A stretch of DNA of 64,000 nt from Brugia malayi (taxonomy: Eukaryota; Nematoda; Chromadorea; Rhabditida; Onchocercidae): positions 8,120,501 to 8,184,500 of the forward strand of contig NW_025062476.1 of assembly GCF_000002995.4 (NCBI RefSeq), read 5' to 3'. A program made the translations under genes and the position numbers. Of this stretch, positions 28,901 through 43,214 are shown in pieces (positions within the stretch are counted from its first letter, which is position 1; each line of letters begins with the position of its first letter). Under the pieces are notes generated by a model. The model did no database searches and was not told the origin of the DNA. It was given only the letters and a program-made list of their open reading frames with translations.

Positions 28901-31900
28901 AGGAGGTAAATAAGATAGAGTTTAAGGTTAAAGATTGAATAGAATATATGAGTGGAAGATTGCGGACGAGATGGAAGAAGTAAGAAGGTGGAGAAGATAA
29001 ATACTTAACTGAATGCACTTCAACTGGTCATCATAATAACTTGCATCGTAAGGCACGTTGGTTTACTACGACTGAGACACCGAATGACCTTTTCTGTTGA
29101 TGAATGTTTTGTTGGTATATAAGAATGAGGAAAGAAAGAAAGTTTGTTATTTGCTTTTTGGCATTCGCTGACAAATAAATATATCTGTTAAGACTTTATA
29201 TTAAAGTTGATCTCTAGTTAGAGGTAGTGCTGAGAACTCGTTTAGGACTAAGTTTGGTTTAGATTTATTTCTGTTCAAGATAGACTACAAGTGACACTCA
29301 AAAAGCAACACTTTTGTGTCCAGGTTGGAAACTTTTGTTTCTCCACTTGATTCATCATATTTATCAAAAAATTTAGGACAAAGAATTATGCACCTGTGCT
29401 GAAATAGTAGGAGTCTGAATATTCTGCAAAAATTTCTGGGAACTTGCTCTTGAAATTTGCTTATTTTTTCTTGTTTTAACTTTTGGACTTATTTGTTTAG
29501 AGTTTAAACAAATTTCTATTTTCTTACTTATAAAACTAGCTTGATTTGTATCAATTATTCATTAATTGTATCTTATCAGTGAAAATAGTATTACACAGTT
29601 TAGCTTTCAAATTTATCTTAATTATCTTGCAAGTCTGTCACAGAAAACTCCAAAACTTTAACGTGATCTGCACTATTTCTCTATTTTGCCTATAAAGTCT
29701 TTTTATTTTCTGAGATTATAAAATAAGACTTTAATTTATTAGGTTACTGACCTGAATATCAATTGCTATTTTCGAAAATTAATGCATCATTTGCATTAAT
29801 AGATGCAATCATAGAAAGAAACTAGTTTTACAAATGAAGCAGAAATAGGTAAACAAACTCTCGGAGACGTTGCGAGAGCTTTTCATAGAAATCTAAAAAT
29901 GGCATGAATAGCGCATTTTAAAGACAATTCAACCAATTCCATTACGTTGCTCTTGTTACCTTTCCAACTGCAAACACCCCACTTAGAATAAATTTTTCGT
30001 TAAATTGCTTCACTTAAACCATTTCAGAATCTTAAATGAATTATTATTTCTGAACTGTCTAAATTTAAATTCATATGTCGTGTTCGCGGGATAATTGTTG
30101 TCCAAAATCTACTTTTTTAATTCATAACACTTTTTTCTAATTGCAATAATGTCTTATGCGTTTGTCCCTGTCAATAATGTAATTCCTTCATTGTGAGTCT
30201 AACTGCTTAATAACCAATTAGAATTGCAATCTTAATTTGTATGAGTTGAAATCAAGATATCCAAATGATATTAGAAATGAAAGCTTTCATGGTAAATATA
30301 AACTTACTGAAGATATATTCAACTACAATTACTAGTTCCGTGATGATATCACTAAAACTGAAATTTTGGGAAGAAATAAATTTCACATTCTCAACTTTCC
30401 TAATTTTCTCATATGTTTGATGGCCAATATTTTGATCTAAATGCTTTCGATGAAATTTTATTTATAAATTGCAATAATAATTGGGTGTGCTGCACAAGAC
30501 TCATTCAAAGGAAAGATGAGAAATGGAAATAAACGGAAATATTTCTTTAATGCTAACTACTGCTGTATTACTGAAAAAGCGTTTAAGATGAACTGCTTTT
30601 TTTTGATGAGAAGTTTAAAGAGTAGTCAATTGATTTTTTCTAATTTTTAGAAAGAATCTAACAAAATTATTTTTAATCTCAAATTTGAAATTCACAATAA
30701 ATGAAATAACATAGTGTTCTCATGAAAAATGTATTAGCATTCTTAAAGGAATTAGAACATTTATTAATGTCCTAAAAGATTCGTTCTAAAAATCTCTTTC
30801 CCTGATTACAGCAGCGACTTTAAAAAAGGATATAGAATATCAGTGCAATCAATTATTGCAATAAAAAGATATCTCAGATTTTTTTATTATTGTAAAATGT
30901 TCCAAAGTTATTTTAATAACCTTTGTAGAAGTAATATGTTAAAATGTTTTCATGGATGGTTCATGCATGAAATATATATTTTATTTCATGAACAAATAAC
31001 TTTTTTATATTTTTATTTAAATTAGAAAAATTAAGTGCTTCAGAAAATACTTCAATTTTTCTGATCAAGACAAAAGCGAAAAATGAAGCTCACTTATTGA
31101 ACCGGTCTAAGTTGTATCACAGAAATTATACCTAAAATACTTTCAAAAGTAGATTTCACCGTTTCCATCCATTAAAAAGATATCCATTGCTATCCATTAT
31201 AAATACTAGTGCAAAATAAATGGAGCAAAAATCTTTAGACTCGAGCCAAGGATGACATTTCGTTAGCCAATTATATCACTCAGTTGTCATTACTCATTTT
31301 AATAGAAAAGAAACAAGAATGGTTTTGTCTTCAAGCAATTAAAGCATCATTGACAAAGTAATTCCCTCTAGCTTTTTTATTAGTGTCTTTCACTTTTGAT
31401 TCATTGAGAGAAATTGACAATTGAGCTTTCTTTTTTCAACTTTCTGGTAGTAAAATATATTAAAAAGATATTAGTCTGCTTTTTTTTATAATATTAAACA
31501 TATCTGTTGAGAAAGCTCATAGAAGAAAAAATGAATAATAGGAAGAAATTGAAATAAATCGTCCATTGCTTTTACAACTTTGTGACGTTTGAAATATTTT
31601 TCCGATTAATGGCTGATTGTAACTCAAAATTCTTAGAATGGCGTTTTTTGAAATTTTCCAATTAGCGAAATATATTATTAATTATTAATGATTTTTCATT
31701 CCTAGTTACAGTTTTGAGAAACTGTTTGCAAAACCGTAAAGATAGGAAATTTCTTTCTCCTCAAAATCGCTTTTAATCGAGAACTGAGTTATCGATGGAT
31801 CTTTTCTTCTATTTAGCTATTAGAATAATAGAAATTTTATCCAACTAATAGACTATTACTCATTTAATCCACTATTATTCTCATTTAATCTGTAGTCCCT

Positions 31901-34900
31901 CTACACTGAGCAAAAATGTTTGTAACTTCTCTGTGATCCGTGACGAAAATGTTACAAATTGATGACCGATTCGTTGTCATATCACTCGGTCACTTTCCTA
32001 TGAGAAGTCTCTTAAATCTCTTTTAGCTGAATGAGAAGACTCTCCCTTTCTCCTTCTCCTTCTATTTATATATACGGAGAGAGAGAGAGCGAATAGGCTT
32101 TTTAACTTAAGTGCTTTTAAAAAAAAATATTCATCATGCAAATAAAACCACTGTGAAAGAAAGGGGTTTTTAGAAGTGGTATAAGGGAAGTGCTTGTATC
32201 CCGTTGTCCCAGAATCATACAGTTGAAAGAGAAGTCCTTTTCTTTTCATAACTTTGTTTTCCGAGATTCTTCCCGAGATTCCGTAAATTTGAATTACATT
32301 TACATGAATTACCTTCTAATTTCTGCCAGTTTCAACAATATGAATTTTATCACGATAACTCGCATCTCTTTCCGGCCATTTCTTTAAATACTATCGTATC
32401 TATGAAGTACAAATACTTTTTCAATCAATCTTCAGTTCTCTTTAACTCCGTATTTATCCACCAATTGTTCAGGAGTAAAATTTCAGGTTTACAGCAGGTC
32501 GAACTTAACTAATGATAATTTTTTACCCTAAACTTTTTTGTGAACTATTTCTTTAACACCCTGTAAGTATTTATTTATCCGATTATTCATCGACTATTCA
32601 TTTTGAAGTTCTTATGAAATTAATTAAAATACTTTCGGTTGCTGCTTGTCACGATGAGATGTGGAATATAAAAGTTTTCAAACAAGCGAAATGGGAAGAA
32701 AATTTAAGTTGTGAAGTGGGTAGTTGCTTCCGATGATTAGAAAATGCCATATTCAGATTTCTTTAAAATTTTTGATTTTTTCCTCAACATCTCGTTTTTT
32801 TCTTCTAATTTGCTCTATTCAAATTTGATTCAAAACAATGTGGCGTTGCTTTCATTTATATTTTGCAGAAAACATCTCTCGAATGCATTTTGAGATACTT
32901 TTAAGGGAGAAATTTTATTCTTTTCTTTAATGTCCAATCAAAAAATTACCTCGGTTCGGAAATCTCATCAATTTTCCTAATTTAAAATTTTCTTAGAATC
33001 ATCTCTACTTTTATGACTTATAAAATGCTCAATATTTATTTTGTTCCGACTTTTTTATCTTTTTTTAATAGATTTGCTTCGATACAGAAACCCAGTTTGC
33101 TCTTATTTAATTTGCTGACTGAGCGATTTTTTTAAAAGCTAAATCAGATAAAATACTTCAATGAATGTTCAATGCAAAACATCACTTTGGATGGACTTGT
33201 GATGATGACAACAATAACTGGTCTTCTCTGCTACTAATCATCAACCTCATTTCCTCTTCAGTCACCCATCATCTCCTTTCTCCCCTCATCACTAGATCAC
33301 CGATAATGATAATGAAATTGTGCAGCGATGATGGGCGTCGTTTTGCGCCCATTTGCCAGCATTATAAATCGTTGAGAAAGAACTACTTATTTTTCCTAAT
33401 AATCTTTCCGGTTCCAATATATATTCGTTAATTGCTACATAAGAATTGATAAAATGTAGCTCTTATGATGTACCAAAAAATCCTTGTCAGTTACCAGTAA
33501 CTAAAAATCTTATGTAATTCATCTTTAAATAGCCATTCTTTGTCTATAACTTAGTGACAAAATATGTACAAAATATGTTTTTGCTAGACACCAAATTTTT
33601 CATCTGTATAAAATTTATTATCTATCACGGGAATAAACTTTCTCAAAATAACTAATCTTTTATAAAGAATCATACTTCCGAGAAATGTTCTAAAAAAGTG
33701 CGACATGTTTGAAAAATTTTTCTAATAGTCATAACGACTGTCTAAGTCACTATCTGCATCTGTAAACTCCGCATTGACTAGCTGCCAAAGAAGTATCTCC
33801 TTTTAATATTGAACATTGATTACATATTATGTTGTTTTTACATTTTATTTCACTCTCTACTTGAGCGATTTTCTTGAAGAGTTATTGTAATTTCACTTTT
33901 TTTTGTCTAAAATTATGCTATTGAATGGCATAATTTTGATTGCACTAACTTTACCCCAGTTAAATTTCACTTTCTAATTTTCTTTTTGTCTTTTTGTCAG
34001 TTTGTTTCTATTTATCTCTGGTAAGTTTTTGCTGAAAGAAAAGGTTTCAAAATTTTCATCAAGATTCATTCTTTCATTAATTTACTTTCCAAAATCACTA
34101 ATACTGTTGATTTCATTTTTGATACAAAAATAGTTATGTTAACCTACCCTTTCAATTTAAACCAAAATTCAATTCAGTATCTTAATTCATTCCAATCTTT
34201 GGAAACATACTATTTCGAAAAGATTTTAAAATAAAAGTTCTCGAAGTAATTCTTTCACATCCATCCATTAAAATTGCAACTTCAAAACTTCTTATCAGTT
34301 CATAAATTAATAAGTCATATTCGACAAATTATCCAATGTCCCATTAAAATTAGAACAAAGTTATTTGCAATTTATAGCCGCTCTTTTTGTTTTCCTTTTA
34401 TTCAATATCTGTCCTTCTTCGACATTCACAATACTGTCTCCATGTTATCTCTAAAATCCTTAACAAGCAAATACTTCTTACAATTTAGTATTCAGAATAA
34501 ACTGAATGGAATTCAAGTGAAATTATTTCATTCTACTTCTTACTTGGTATGAACACGTCTTTCTCAATTACAGTCCAACTAAATGATGGCATTCTTATGA
34601 TCATATTGCGTTTTTCGGATGGATAGTGGAAGTGTTACTGATCTCATTCTTGATCATTTTCTTTGAAGCAATAATTTTATCATCTCGATGCCGCTGTTTA
34701 ATTAATTTCCATTTTTTAATCAGCAATCTATTTGCATTTCTTGGTCTTTTCATGTCCACCTTTATACAGCATGCTAATATTTTAATGACAGTCTTGGCCA
34801 TACTGTCATCATAATTTTGTTACAATTTTATGTTGAACTTTGCGCTATTGTTAGTATATTTTGAGCTGTGGCACCCGAGTATTTGTTTCTATAAGAAGAA

Positions 34901-35655
34901 GCATGAATGATATTTATAAAGTGCAAATGTTAGGTTATAAGTCAAAAATGTCAAGTCAGTAAGGGAAACGTCTTTACTGTTTTTGATAAAAGCTTTATAA
35001 TTACTTATGTTGCCATACTTCATAATTTTTCCGGTAAAATTTTTTGTTTTAAACTTGATTGCAAGCCAATCATTTTTATTTATGAAAGCAGTCACGCAGT
35101 AACATGATATCAACATATTGTTTACAAAAACATAAATGTGACTAATTAAAAACACAATCAGCATTTTCTAATGTTTCATAATAATTTTTTCTTCTAAATT
35201 TCAAATCTTTGTTACGCTGCTATTCAATTAAATTTCATTAAAATCTTTAAAAAAATCACTAAATGGTATGAGCAGTTGTATGACGCTATTAGGTTTCTAC
35301 TCCACTTTACTTCGATGACTGTGCAGTTATTGTATAATCTTTATGTAAAGCAATAATTAATCAATGCTTCCTTCTATTATTTGTTCTATAAAAAATTCAG
35401 ACAATTTACATTAATTTTTAAAACATGTGAAATTTCAGAAAATTGGTGGGTTCACAAAATCCCTGCTTTAAAGTTTTAATTGCTTTTAAATTTATTTTCA
35501 AATTTAAAATTTAAGAAAACATATTCTTAATTTTAAAATTCACAGTACTACAATTTCTGAAATTTGAGCCGATGTGATTGCATATTCTATACAATAAAAT
35601 GCACATTTTTTTCCCAAAAATTTTTTTATTCTACTTTTTAATGGTTTAATTCCAG
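25946..35655. other. 9.7-kb AT-rich intergenic region, no supported gene
   Basis: Both strands were read for exon-like segments bounded by good splice sites; none could be chained or matched to a family. A 111-codon minus-strand frame (25967-26302) is within chance expectation for this base composition. A (GA)n run lies at 32077-32089. The region could hold enhancers or non-coding RNAs, but nothing specific is visible. Confidence 0.45.
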
Positions 35656-35701
35656 GCTCAGAATGGTGCATTGATAAGAAGGTATTTGCCTATTGTGCAA
35701 A

Positions 35702-38700
35702 ATGAGCAGCACTACCAACACTCTAATCCTCTCCAAATTTATTTCAATTCTATTCTTGTTTTATGTCAATACAGGTTTGATTTAACTTCGAAATTTATTG
35801 CATAATTTCATATTGCTAAGTATTTGCTATTTCAGGAATTTTAAGTTTGGAAGAAACGAACACATAGAATAGATTGCAAAATGTATGAAGATTAACTTGT
35901 GTACAATATTTGACATTCTCTAAGTTTGAATTTCTTAAGCTTTCACTTCTAAAATTTATTTTTAAATGATACTATATCACCTGACATAAAACTACTTTTT
36001 GTCTCCCTCTGCTTGGTAGTTATACTATTTAGAAAAATGGTGAAGTAAACCAACCATTTTTTTTTTGCATTTTTTAAATTTTGAAACATTTAATCTGCTA
36101 TTTTTAAACTTGGAAGCACTAGTAACATTTTAACCTGATTATGAAAATTGGTCGATGATTGTCACGACTTGATGAAATTTAGAGAATTTCTTTGAAATTT
36201 ATAAAATTTTTTTGATAAAAACTGATTTTCAAATTTTAGTTTCAAAAATACTTCCATTTGAGAAATTATTTAAATCTTGCTTTTGGCAATAAAACTGAAT
36301 AATCTACCGATCCACAAGACATTTTCACATTTTCTTTAGTTACATATAAATTGTTTCCATAGAGTCAAGTGCAATGAAGTGTATGCATATATATATGTTT
36401 TAAGAATATAATCATTTTTGTTATATTTGCTGCCGAATCGTATTTCTTCTAATTTTAGATATTTCCATTAATTCATTTTGATAATAATATTTTACTTAAT
36501 AGAGAGTTAAATAGAAAGATTTTGGATTTGATTTGAGAGGAACATGCAAGAAATGTTTCTCTTCAATTGTTAAATTTCATAAAATTTCCGATATAGCAAT
36601 CCAGGTAATACTCAGTTGCTGAAAGCAGAAACGAACGAGGGCAAGCCCAAAGTGGTTAACGAAATACTGATACCAAGGTATATAAGAATTCTAAATTATT
36701 ATATTTGTCCGAAATCACCAAACTTTCAAGAATCCTTTCGTCTTCAAAAACTTTTGGTGTTTTGAATTTCTTTAAGTGTCGCGAACAACTATATTTCAGC
36801 AGGAACATTTTAATTTCCAACTTTGACATTTTAACTAACAAATTGTATAATGCTTTTCCAAGGCTGATAAATCCGGAAAAAAGAAAAGGAAATAGACGCT
36901 TATGAATATGGAATTATAAGCGCAGGTCACGTAGTTTTTTTGCTAATCACTTCTAATTTATATTATAATCATTATTGTGCTGAATGTACAGTCTAATGAA
37001 TTTGAGATCGTAGTAAAAATCAGTCAGAAGCAAAAACAGAGAACCAACAGAAAATTTTGGAATGCGAAAAGGACTCAGAAAACTTTATGTGAAAATAAAT
37101 TTAGCGAATATTGCTGCTTTCTTTTTTTTATTAAAAATGAATATAAATGCAGAATTATAATAATTAATAATTTAAAAAAATGACAAAACATAATATGGTA
37201 ACTAATAATACAGCATGTTGTAATAGGAGTGAGAACTAGTAAAAACTATAAGTAAATCTGAATCTTTAGATGATTTAAGATATAATATTTGATTAAAAAA
37301 AACAAAAATTATCCAAAAAGAATATAAAAAAAAAAGAAAATTATTCTAGAAACAATCTGCTTTTCATCAGATTTGATTTTTTTTGTCGTCATAAGGTAGG
37401 CGTTTTTACTTATGGGCAAATATACTACGTACAGATATTCAACAACAGCACTGATGTGTGAACCGGTATTTACTGGTACCAATAGCCAGGCGCAATGGTA
37501 TCACAACGGCATAATTGTTGCAAATGTTTCAAGGTAGCTATTTCCAACTTTGTAAGAAAAATACATTGTAAATTTTATAACACTGCAATTTAGAAACATT
37601 TATCACTTCTCTGTAAAACCAACTTTCTAAAATCTTCTAACTTGAGCAATTTTTCCTTCTGAGTACTGAACATTTGACGGATTTCAAAACCATATTTGAT
37701 TTGTAAATAACTTAGTGTAAATAATAATTATAAATAATTTAAACCCTGCGTAATTTTGTTGTTAAATTAAATTCCAATAAAATTTAGTGCATATTTTCAA
37801 ACCTTTAAGATATTTTGCGGTTGGATTTCTTTCATACTTTTTACGGTAGCATTCTCAGCTCAACGAAATTCTCATAGAATATGATAAATTTGAAAGGCTT
37901 CCTTGCGATCTGTTTTCTTTAATTTAACAATATTTGCAATAAAGTTTGCAGTACTTCAAATGCAGTGTTGCACGACTGTACGTACAATCGGGACCAATCT
38001 ATCCCAGATGTTGGCTTTCTTATCATTACAAATATATCTGTCGGCAAGTTATTCTTCAAATTTATCAAGTCATCCATTTCTTTCTACAAATGTCAACATT
38101 TTCATTTCAAAATGATTTTTGATTTCTTTGAAATGTTTTATGAAACCGAACTTTTTCAAGTTGAAAAAGTTTTTTGTTTATTCCAGAAGACGAAGGCGAC
38201 TACTGGTGTCGTAGGATAGATAACAGAGAGGAAGGTGAGATAGCTCGAATTATTGTTGCCTTTGTGGAACCGTTTCCAAGTAATTCCCGACCAACATTTC
38301 GTCCAACTTTAGCACACTTTGGACAACATGTTACCGCTGATTGCCCAAAAACTAAAGCTGTCCCACCACCAACTTATACCTGGTTTTTGGTAGGTAAATT
38401 GATGTTAATTTTAGTAAAATCTTACTTCTATCAATAATTTATACTCTATAATATTCAACTTTTTTATGCTTACCATTTATAAAAAAATTTTAGAATGGAG
38501 AGGTGGTGGATTTATCAAATAAGCGGATTGTTCAAAATTCAAATGGCTCACTTCAAATTCAACGGTTTTTGAGTCAAGACATTGGTGTTTATGAATGTGT
38601 TGTAAGAAATTTTGCGGGTCGTACAAGTGCTAAAACATACATGGACGCCATCCCGTTTATATCTAATGGTAATTTATTTTAAATATTTTACTGACATTTT

Positions 38701-39630
38701 GGAAATTTTTTCCAAGATCCATTTTTCACAGATGCTTCTCAATGCAACCTCTAAAACATTCATGTGAAATTGATCAAAAAGAAGAGATTTTTTTGTAATT
38801 TTACATAAATTTGAACAGTTTTGTTTAAATAGTTGTGACTGAATCACGTGTACCTAACACCTAAGTTTTTTTGCAGATATTTTCGATGGTACAATTTTCA
38901 CAAGTGTCTGTCAGAGCATATCTCGAAGAGGACTACCATGGTTTTTAATTAGTTGTCTGGCAATCAGGTTTGATAGTTTTACTTCTATTTGTGTTATGCT
39001 TTGATTAACTTATCAAATTTTAGGTTTGAATGCACACTATAACACTCTCGATAAAAGCTAACTAGAGTTGATTTTCAGAAGTCTAAAATAAATATAAATT
39101 GGAAGTTTAATGGCGCACATCATGATAAGATGTGCTGCTTTATCTGAGTACCTTTCAAAGGTGTTATTAGCTTTTTTTTTAAAAAAAATTATTAACTGTT
39201 ATTAGTTAAATAATTTTTTCGAAAATTCTTTTGAAAAAATCAACGACTCTAGACATGGAATAAAATAGCATGAGATTCTCAAAAACTGAACTTGCAAATG
39301 AACTTTTTAGTATCAGTTTGCTTTTTTATTAAGATAGTGCGAAAACTTTGAACTTTATAAATGTTCACAAATAAATTTAATTGACCAAAATTCAAAAATC
39401 GTCAAACGAATTTAACGTTTTTTTTTCTTTTCAGTTGTTCTATGCTCTCTTATTTGATATGTGCGGTACTACTTGCACGGTCTAGTTACCGGAATAGGAG
39501 TTCTCTCTCTCCAAGTCTATTCTTTCAAATCCGTCTAAATTTCGCACCAGGATTCCGGAAAGTTGTAGCGCCAGTTACTGATGCGCACCATTATGTCCAC
39601 ATAAATGTACCCAATCAGTATACCGTTTAA
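35702..39630 (+). CDS. Single-pass membrane protein with two Ig domains
   Basis: Eight exons (35702-35774, 36605-36677, 37435-37533, 37952-38043, 38187-38389, 38494-38668, 38877-38967, 39435-39630) close exactly to 333 aa. A signal peptide (ISILFLFYVNTG) precedes two Ig folds: Ig1 with Cys57 and Cys120 (in DEGDYWC) and a core Trp in QWYHNG, and Ig2 with Cys165 and Cys215 (in DIGVYEC) and a core Trp in YTWFL. A transmembrane helix lies at about 259-282, with a cytoplasmic tail of about 50 residues ending in PNQYTV, which fits a class II PDZ-binding pattern. The architecture suggests a cell-adhesion or recognition protein such as the nematode ZIG/IgCAM groups, but I cannot assign an orthologue. 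Exon 4 must end at a GC donor (TCG|GCAAGT) to keep frame into DEGDYWC. An acceptor at 35655 and a three-codon upstream ORF at 35664 precede the start. Confidence 0.85.
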
Positions 39631-41749
39631 TAACAATGTACTGCTCGATCACTTTATGATTAGTGTGCTACAATTTCGTGTTGTCTTTTAGGTGATAGAC
39701 TTTTTCAAGAGACGAAGTACTTCGAATTCAGAATTTCTCTAGTTTTCTTACGTCCCTATTCTTATCTTCTGCTTATTGAGACTCACTAATTTGTGTTCAT
39801 CTGAAATGTTTCCGTCCACACAAATGTACGCAATCAGATCAGCATACGATTCACGTCATGATCGACGACTGATTTTTCTATGCTTGTTGAGTGCTTCGCT
39901 ATAGAATGAATATGACGGTTTTGCTGTGGCGCAGTTGCTCTCTATACTGAAATGTTTCAAATAGTATAGCACAATGTATTCCAATCGATTACTTCTCCAT
40001 AAGTGCATTTTAATACCATTTGCTAACAAGTTTGACAGATACCAGATCCTATTTCGCATTTGTGATCTTCTTTTTTCTTTGACAAACAACTGGACAATTA
40101 GATTAAAATGAAGACCACTCATCTGGTTATATTATTTACCTATGTTGCCACAAATCGATCAAATTATGCATGTGTTAGGTCTTGGTGGAACATTCAAGCA
40201 CAAGTTCATTTATGATTGCTTACCCACCAAAAAAAGACTGTGTCTTTAAAAACCTAAATGCTAATGAATTATTTATTTGTACTTTTGGTATCTTATCCTC
40301 TTCCTCTGACTACTGGCCTCAACTTATGGTTTCAATGAATTTTAGCATGATGACTACACAGATTCTACGGGTATTTTTGTGTTTTCTATGTCTATCCACT
40401 TACGTTTAAGGTTGAACTTTATATGCCTGTTCCTCCTTAATCAATTATTGAAGAGCCATTGAATTCATTATCAAAGACAATAATATTGTCATTTGCTACG
40501 TGACATTTGAAAGAGCTCCATTTTTTGTTTTGTTGTAAATAAGTCATACTATGACTGTGAATATATTTAAAAAGCTGAGTCAGCGGAAACTTGCAAAAAT
40601 GAGCATACCCTTCTATTAACATTGAGCACGAGAAACATTAGCTAAGTAAGCTCAAATGTTCTTACACTACTTTTACATTGTACAATTGCACTATTTTTAT
40701 GAGTATTCTGTTCTCTTTGTTGGTCATTTGAAAATAATAAACATGCCACTGACTGTTCCTGAGTAAACTCGAAATTTTAGGAACAACTTTTTAAAAGAAA
40801 CAACATTATTACATAAAATCATCTTATGCATCGCTTTTTCCAAATGTGTCTTGCTGAACTAATACACTTTTTTACCTTGCATTCGAAAATTTAAACTAAT
40901 GCTTCCAAAAGATACATATCTGCTCTGGTCCTATTCACTATTGGAGTCATGAAAGTCTTTATCTATTTTTAAGTTTTTAGGGAAGAAGAAACTAGCCCAA
41001 ATAATAAACTATTAGCTTGCACAAAGATTTGATCTGAATACATAAACCAGCACTGCAGTCAGTTAATAGAAGTACTTAGTTAAACTATAACTTGGAGACT
41101 CCAGTCAAAGCAAACACCTGTTGGGTTATTGTGCACCGTTGTCAAAATTAGCTCAGCTTTCAATGGGTTTAATAGAAAATAGAATTCACAATTTCAGTCT
41201 TCTTCACCTATTCATTTTTTAACAGATCTGAAATTAAAGACTCAAAACCCTCTGCCTCTAAATCTCAGCACACTTTCATCAAGATTATTTCCATTGAAGT
41301 ACGAATCACAGCAAAGACAACAAGGTTAGATGGATTTTAACGCAGTAAACCAAATGAAAACTTTGTCTCGGAAACCGAGTAAATCTACTATCCCAAAAAA
41401 TTAACTTCTATTATCCCAACATATCCAACAAAAATTAACTTACTAACAAGCATAAATATCTTCTGCTGAGCTTTACAATATAAGTATTTCAACAAAAAAA
41501 AAAGAAAAAAAAAATAACGGAAAGAATATTCTTGCTGTTCAATAACAATAACAAACACATTTCATAAAATTGAACAAGACAAGAGAAATAAACTACCACT
41601 AGCAAATATTTCAATTTTAAAATCATTCAGTTCTTTTTCTTAACGCAATAATATCAAGTGATTACGGATCCTAAACAGAATCAACGAATCCAAACATCGA
41701 TAGAGACTACAAGTGTTGTTTGCTCCAACAGTTGTTATTTATAGCGATA
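39631..41749. other. Convergent spacer between Ig-protein gene and ATG10
   Basis: Contains the 3' UTRs of both flanking genes. One minus-strand ATG-initiated frame of 88 codons (40122-39856) has mixed composition but no recognisable domain or splice partner; I do not call it a gene. An ATAATAAAC near 40735 could be the Ig gene's poly(A) signal. Confidence 0.35.
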
Positions 41750-43214
41750 TCATTTTTTTATAAATATTTCATTTGGTAGCGGTAACAAATGCAAAAGTGA
41801 GCCAAATATTGATAACCAGCTGGAAAAGTTATGGTCAATCAAAAGAATCAGAAAATCACTGAAATTACAAATTCTATATATGAGGACTCTACTTTTTTAA
41901 ATCTGAAATGTTATACAAGTAAAATAAAAAAGCAACGTGTGAATCCACTCTTTTATGTTACTGTGGTAATATAATATTTTACAAAAATTAGTGGCTTAAA
42001 AAAGGACTTGATGAGCATCAGAGATCTTTTATTATCCCGGTCAATATTTTTTTGACGCAATGAAGTTGAAGTAAATTAAAATAATTTACCTGATAACGTA
42101 ATTGTCGTAGCGTACTTCCTTCATGAGATCTGCTGTCCTACAAGGATGAAAATGATAGAAAAGAAGATTGAAAACAGGATGCTCGCGCTGAGATATTGAA
42201 GTTAAACAATTTGACAATATTGTCTTCTGTTTATCAGCAGGCATCAGTTCCAAAATTTCTTCTATGTTTAATAAAGCACCGGCTGCAATAAATCATTGTA
42301 TTTTCACTGTATGACTTTTACATGCACAACGTATCAATATCGATTTCCAAAGAAGTGGATTTAGCAAAAATTAATGCTTCTGCGAGCTTTAGAAAACATA
42401 ATTAACGCTAAAGTTCTTGTTTAGATTCTGGAACATACTTCAAAAACTTCAAAAGCAAACAGTTACGAAAGAAACTACAGATGGCACTTCCCATAAGACA
42501 AACCAATGATCCAATGCTGATGTAAATTTTTCTTGTTTCATGTACTGAACTAACTTAGGGAATTTCAGGAGTTAGTAAAGCGTAGTTATCATTAATCTTC
42601 AAAGCAGTGGCAAATAGTTAATATAAAATAAAGAATAAAAAAAAAAAAAAAAAACTTTGTCGACTGAAAATAAACCACAATATGGGAACTTCATAGCTTT
42701 CATTATACGTAATATGAAATGTGCGTAAAATCGTTTGGCCATTCAATTCCAACACTGAACTGTTTGATAAAAATTGCCCATTTCTGTACTGAAATGTTAA
42801 AAACTTCCTTTTTTTTCTAAGCATAAATAAAATAATTAATCGATATTCTTTAAATATTTAAAAATTTCAGTTTACATAGCTTAAATATAATCGAACAATG
42901 TGCCCTATAACTATAAGAAAAAACGATATATTTTGAGAATGATTCTTTATCCGACAATTGTACCTTTCCGTTGAATGAATTCCCGAACAATTTTGCAAAG
43001 AACTCCCGTAGTCTGGTTAATCAGGAAGATATCATACGGTAGCGAAACTTTGGATCAGCGTTTTAAACTTCGATATCATGATTTCGAAAATGTTGAAATC
43101 AAAGGAAGTGCTTACATCATTAAACTGCCACTGGTACTTCAGGTCCAAATCCGCCGTCTTCTCAACAAGTTCCGCAATGTCTCGACTAAAAGTTGCCTTG
43201 CTTATTGTCCCCAT
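41750..43214 (-). CDS. atg-10: ATG10, autophagy E2-like conjugating enzyme
   Basis: Four minus-strand exons: 43214-43116, 42788-42656, 42282-42090 and 41858-41750 (stop TGA). Phases close to 177 aa. ATG10 is the E2-like enzyme that takes ATG12 from ATG7 and passes it to ATG5 in autophagosome formation. Recognisable pieces, compared with human ATG10 from memory, are the N-terminal helix TFSRDIAELVEK, the beta-strand segment FHITYNESYEVPILWF (human YHVLYSCSYQVPVLYF), then QREHPVFNLLFYHFHPC with the catalytic Cys125, and a C-terminal SSWLSIFGSLL. It is shorter than the human protein (220 aa) because loops are trimmed. Exon 2 ends at a donor embedded in a T-run on the minus strand (CAAA|GTTTTT), the weakest junction. 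No exon exceeds 65 codons and three lack a usable ATG, so simple ORF scanning misses the gene. Confidence 0.85.

Noticed and set aside
39856..40122. 88-codon ATG-initiated minus-strand frame near the Ig-gene 3' end
   Set aside because: Mixed composition but no signal peptide, domain, splice signals or regulatory context; chance length.
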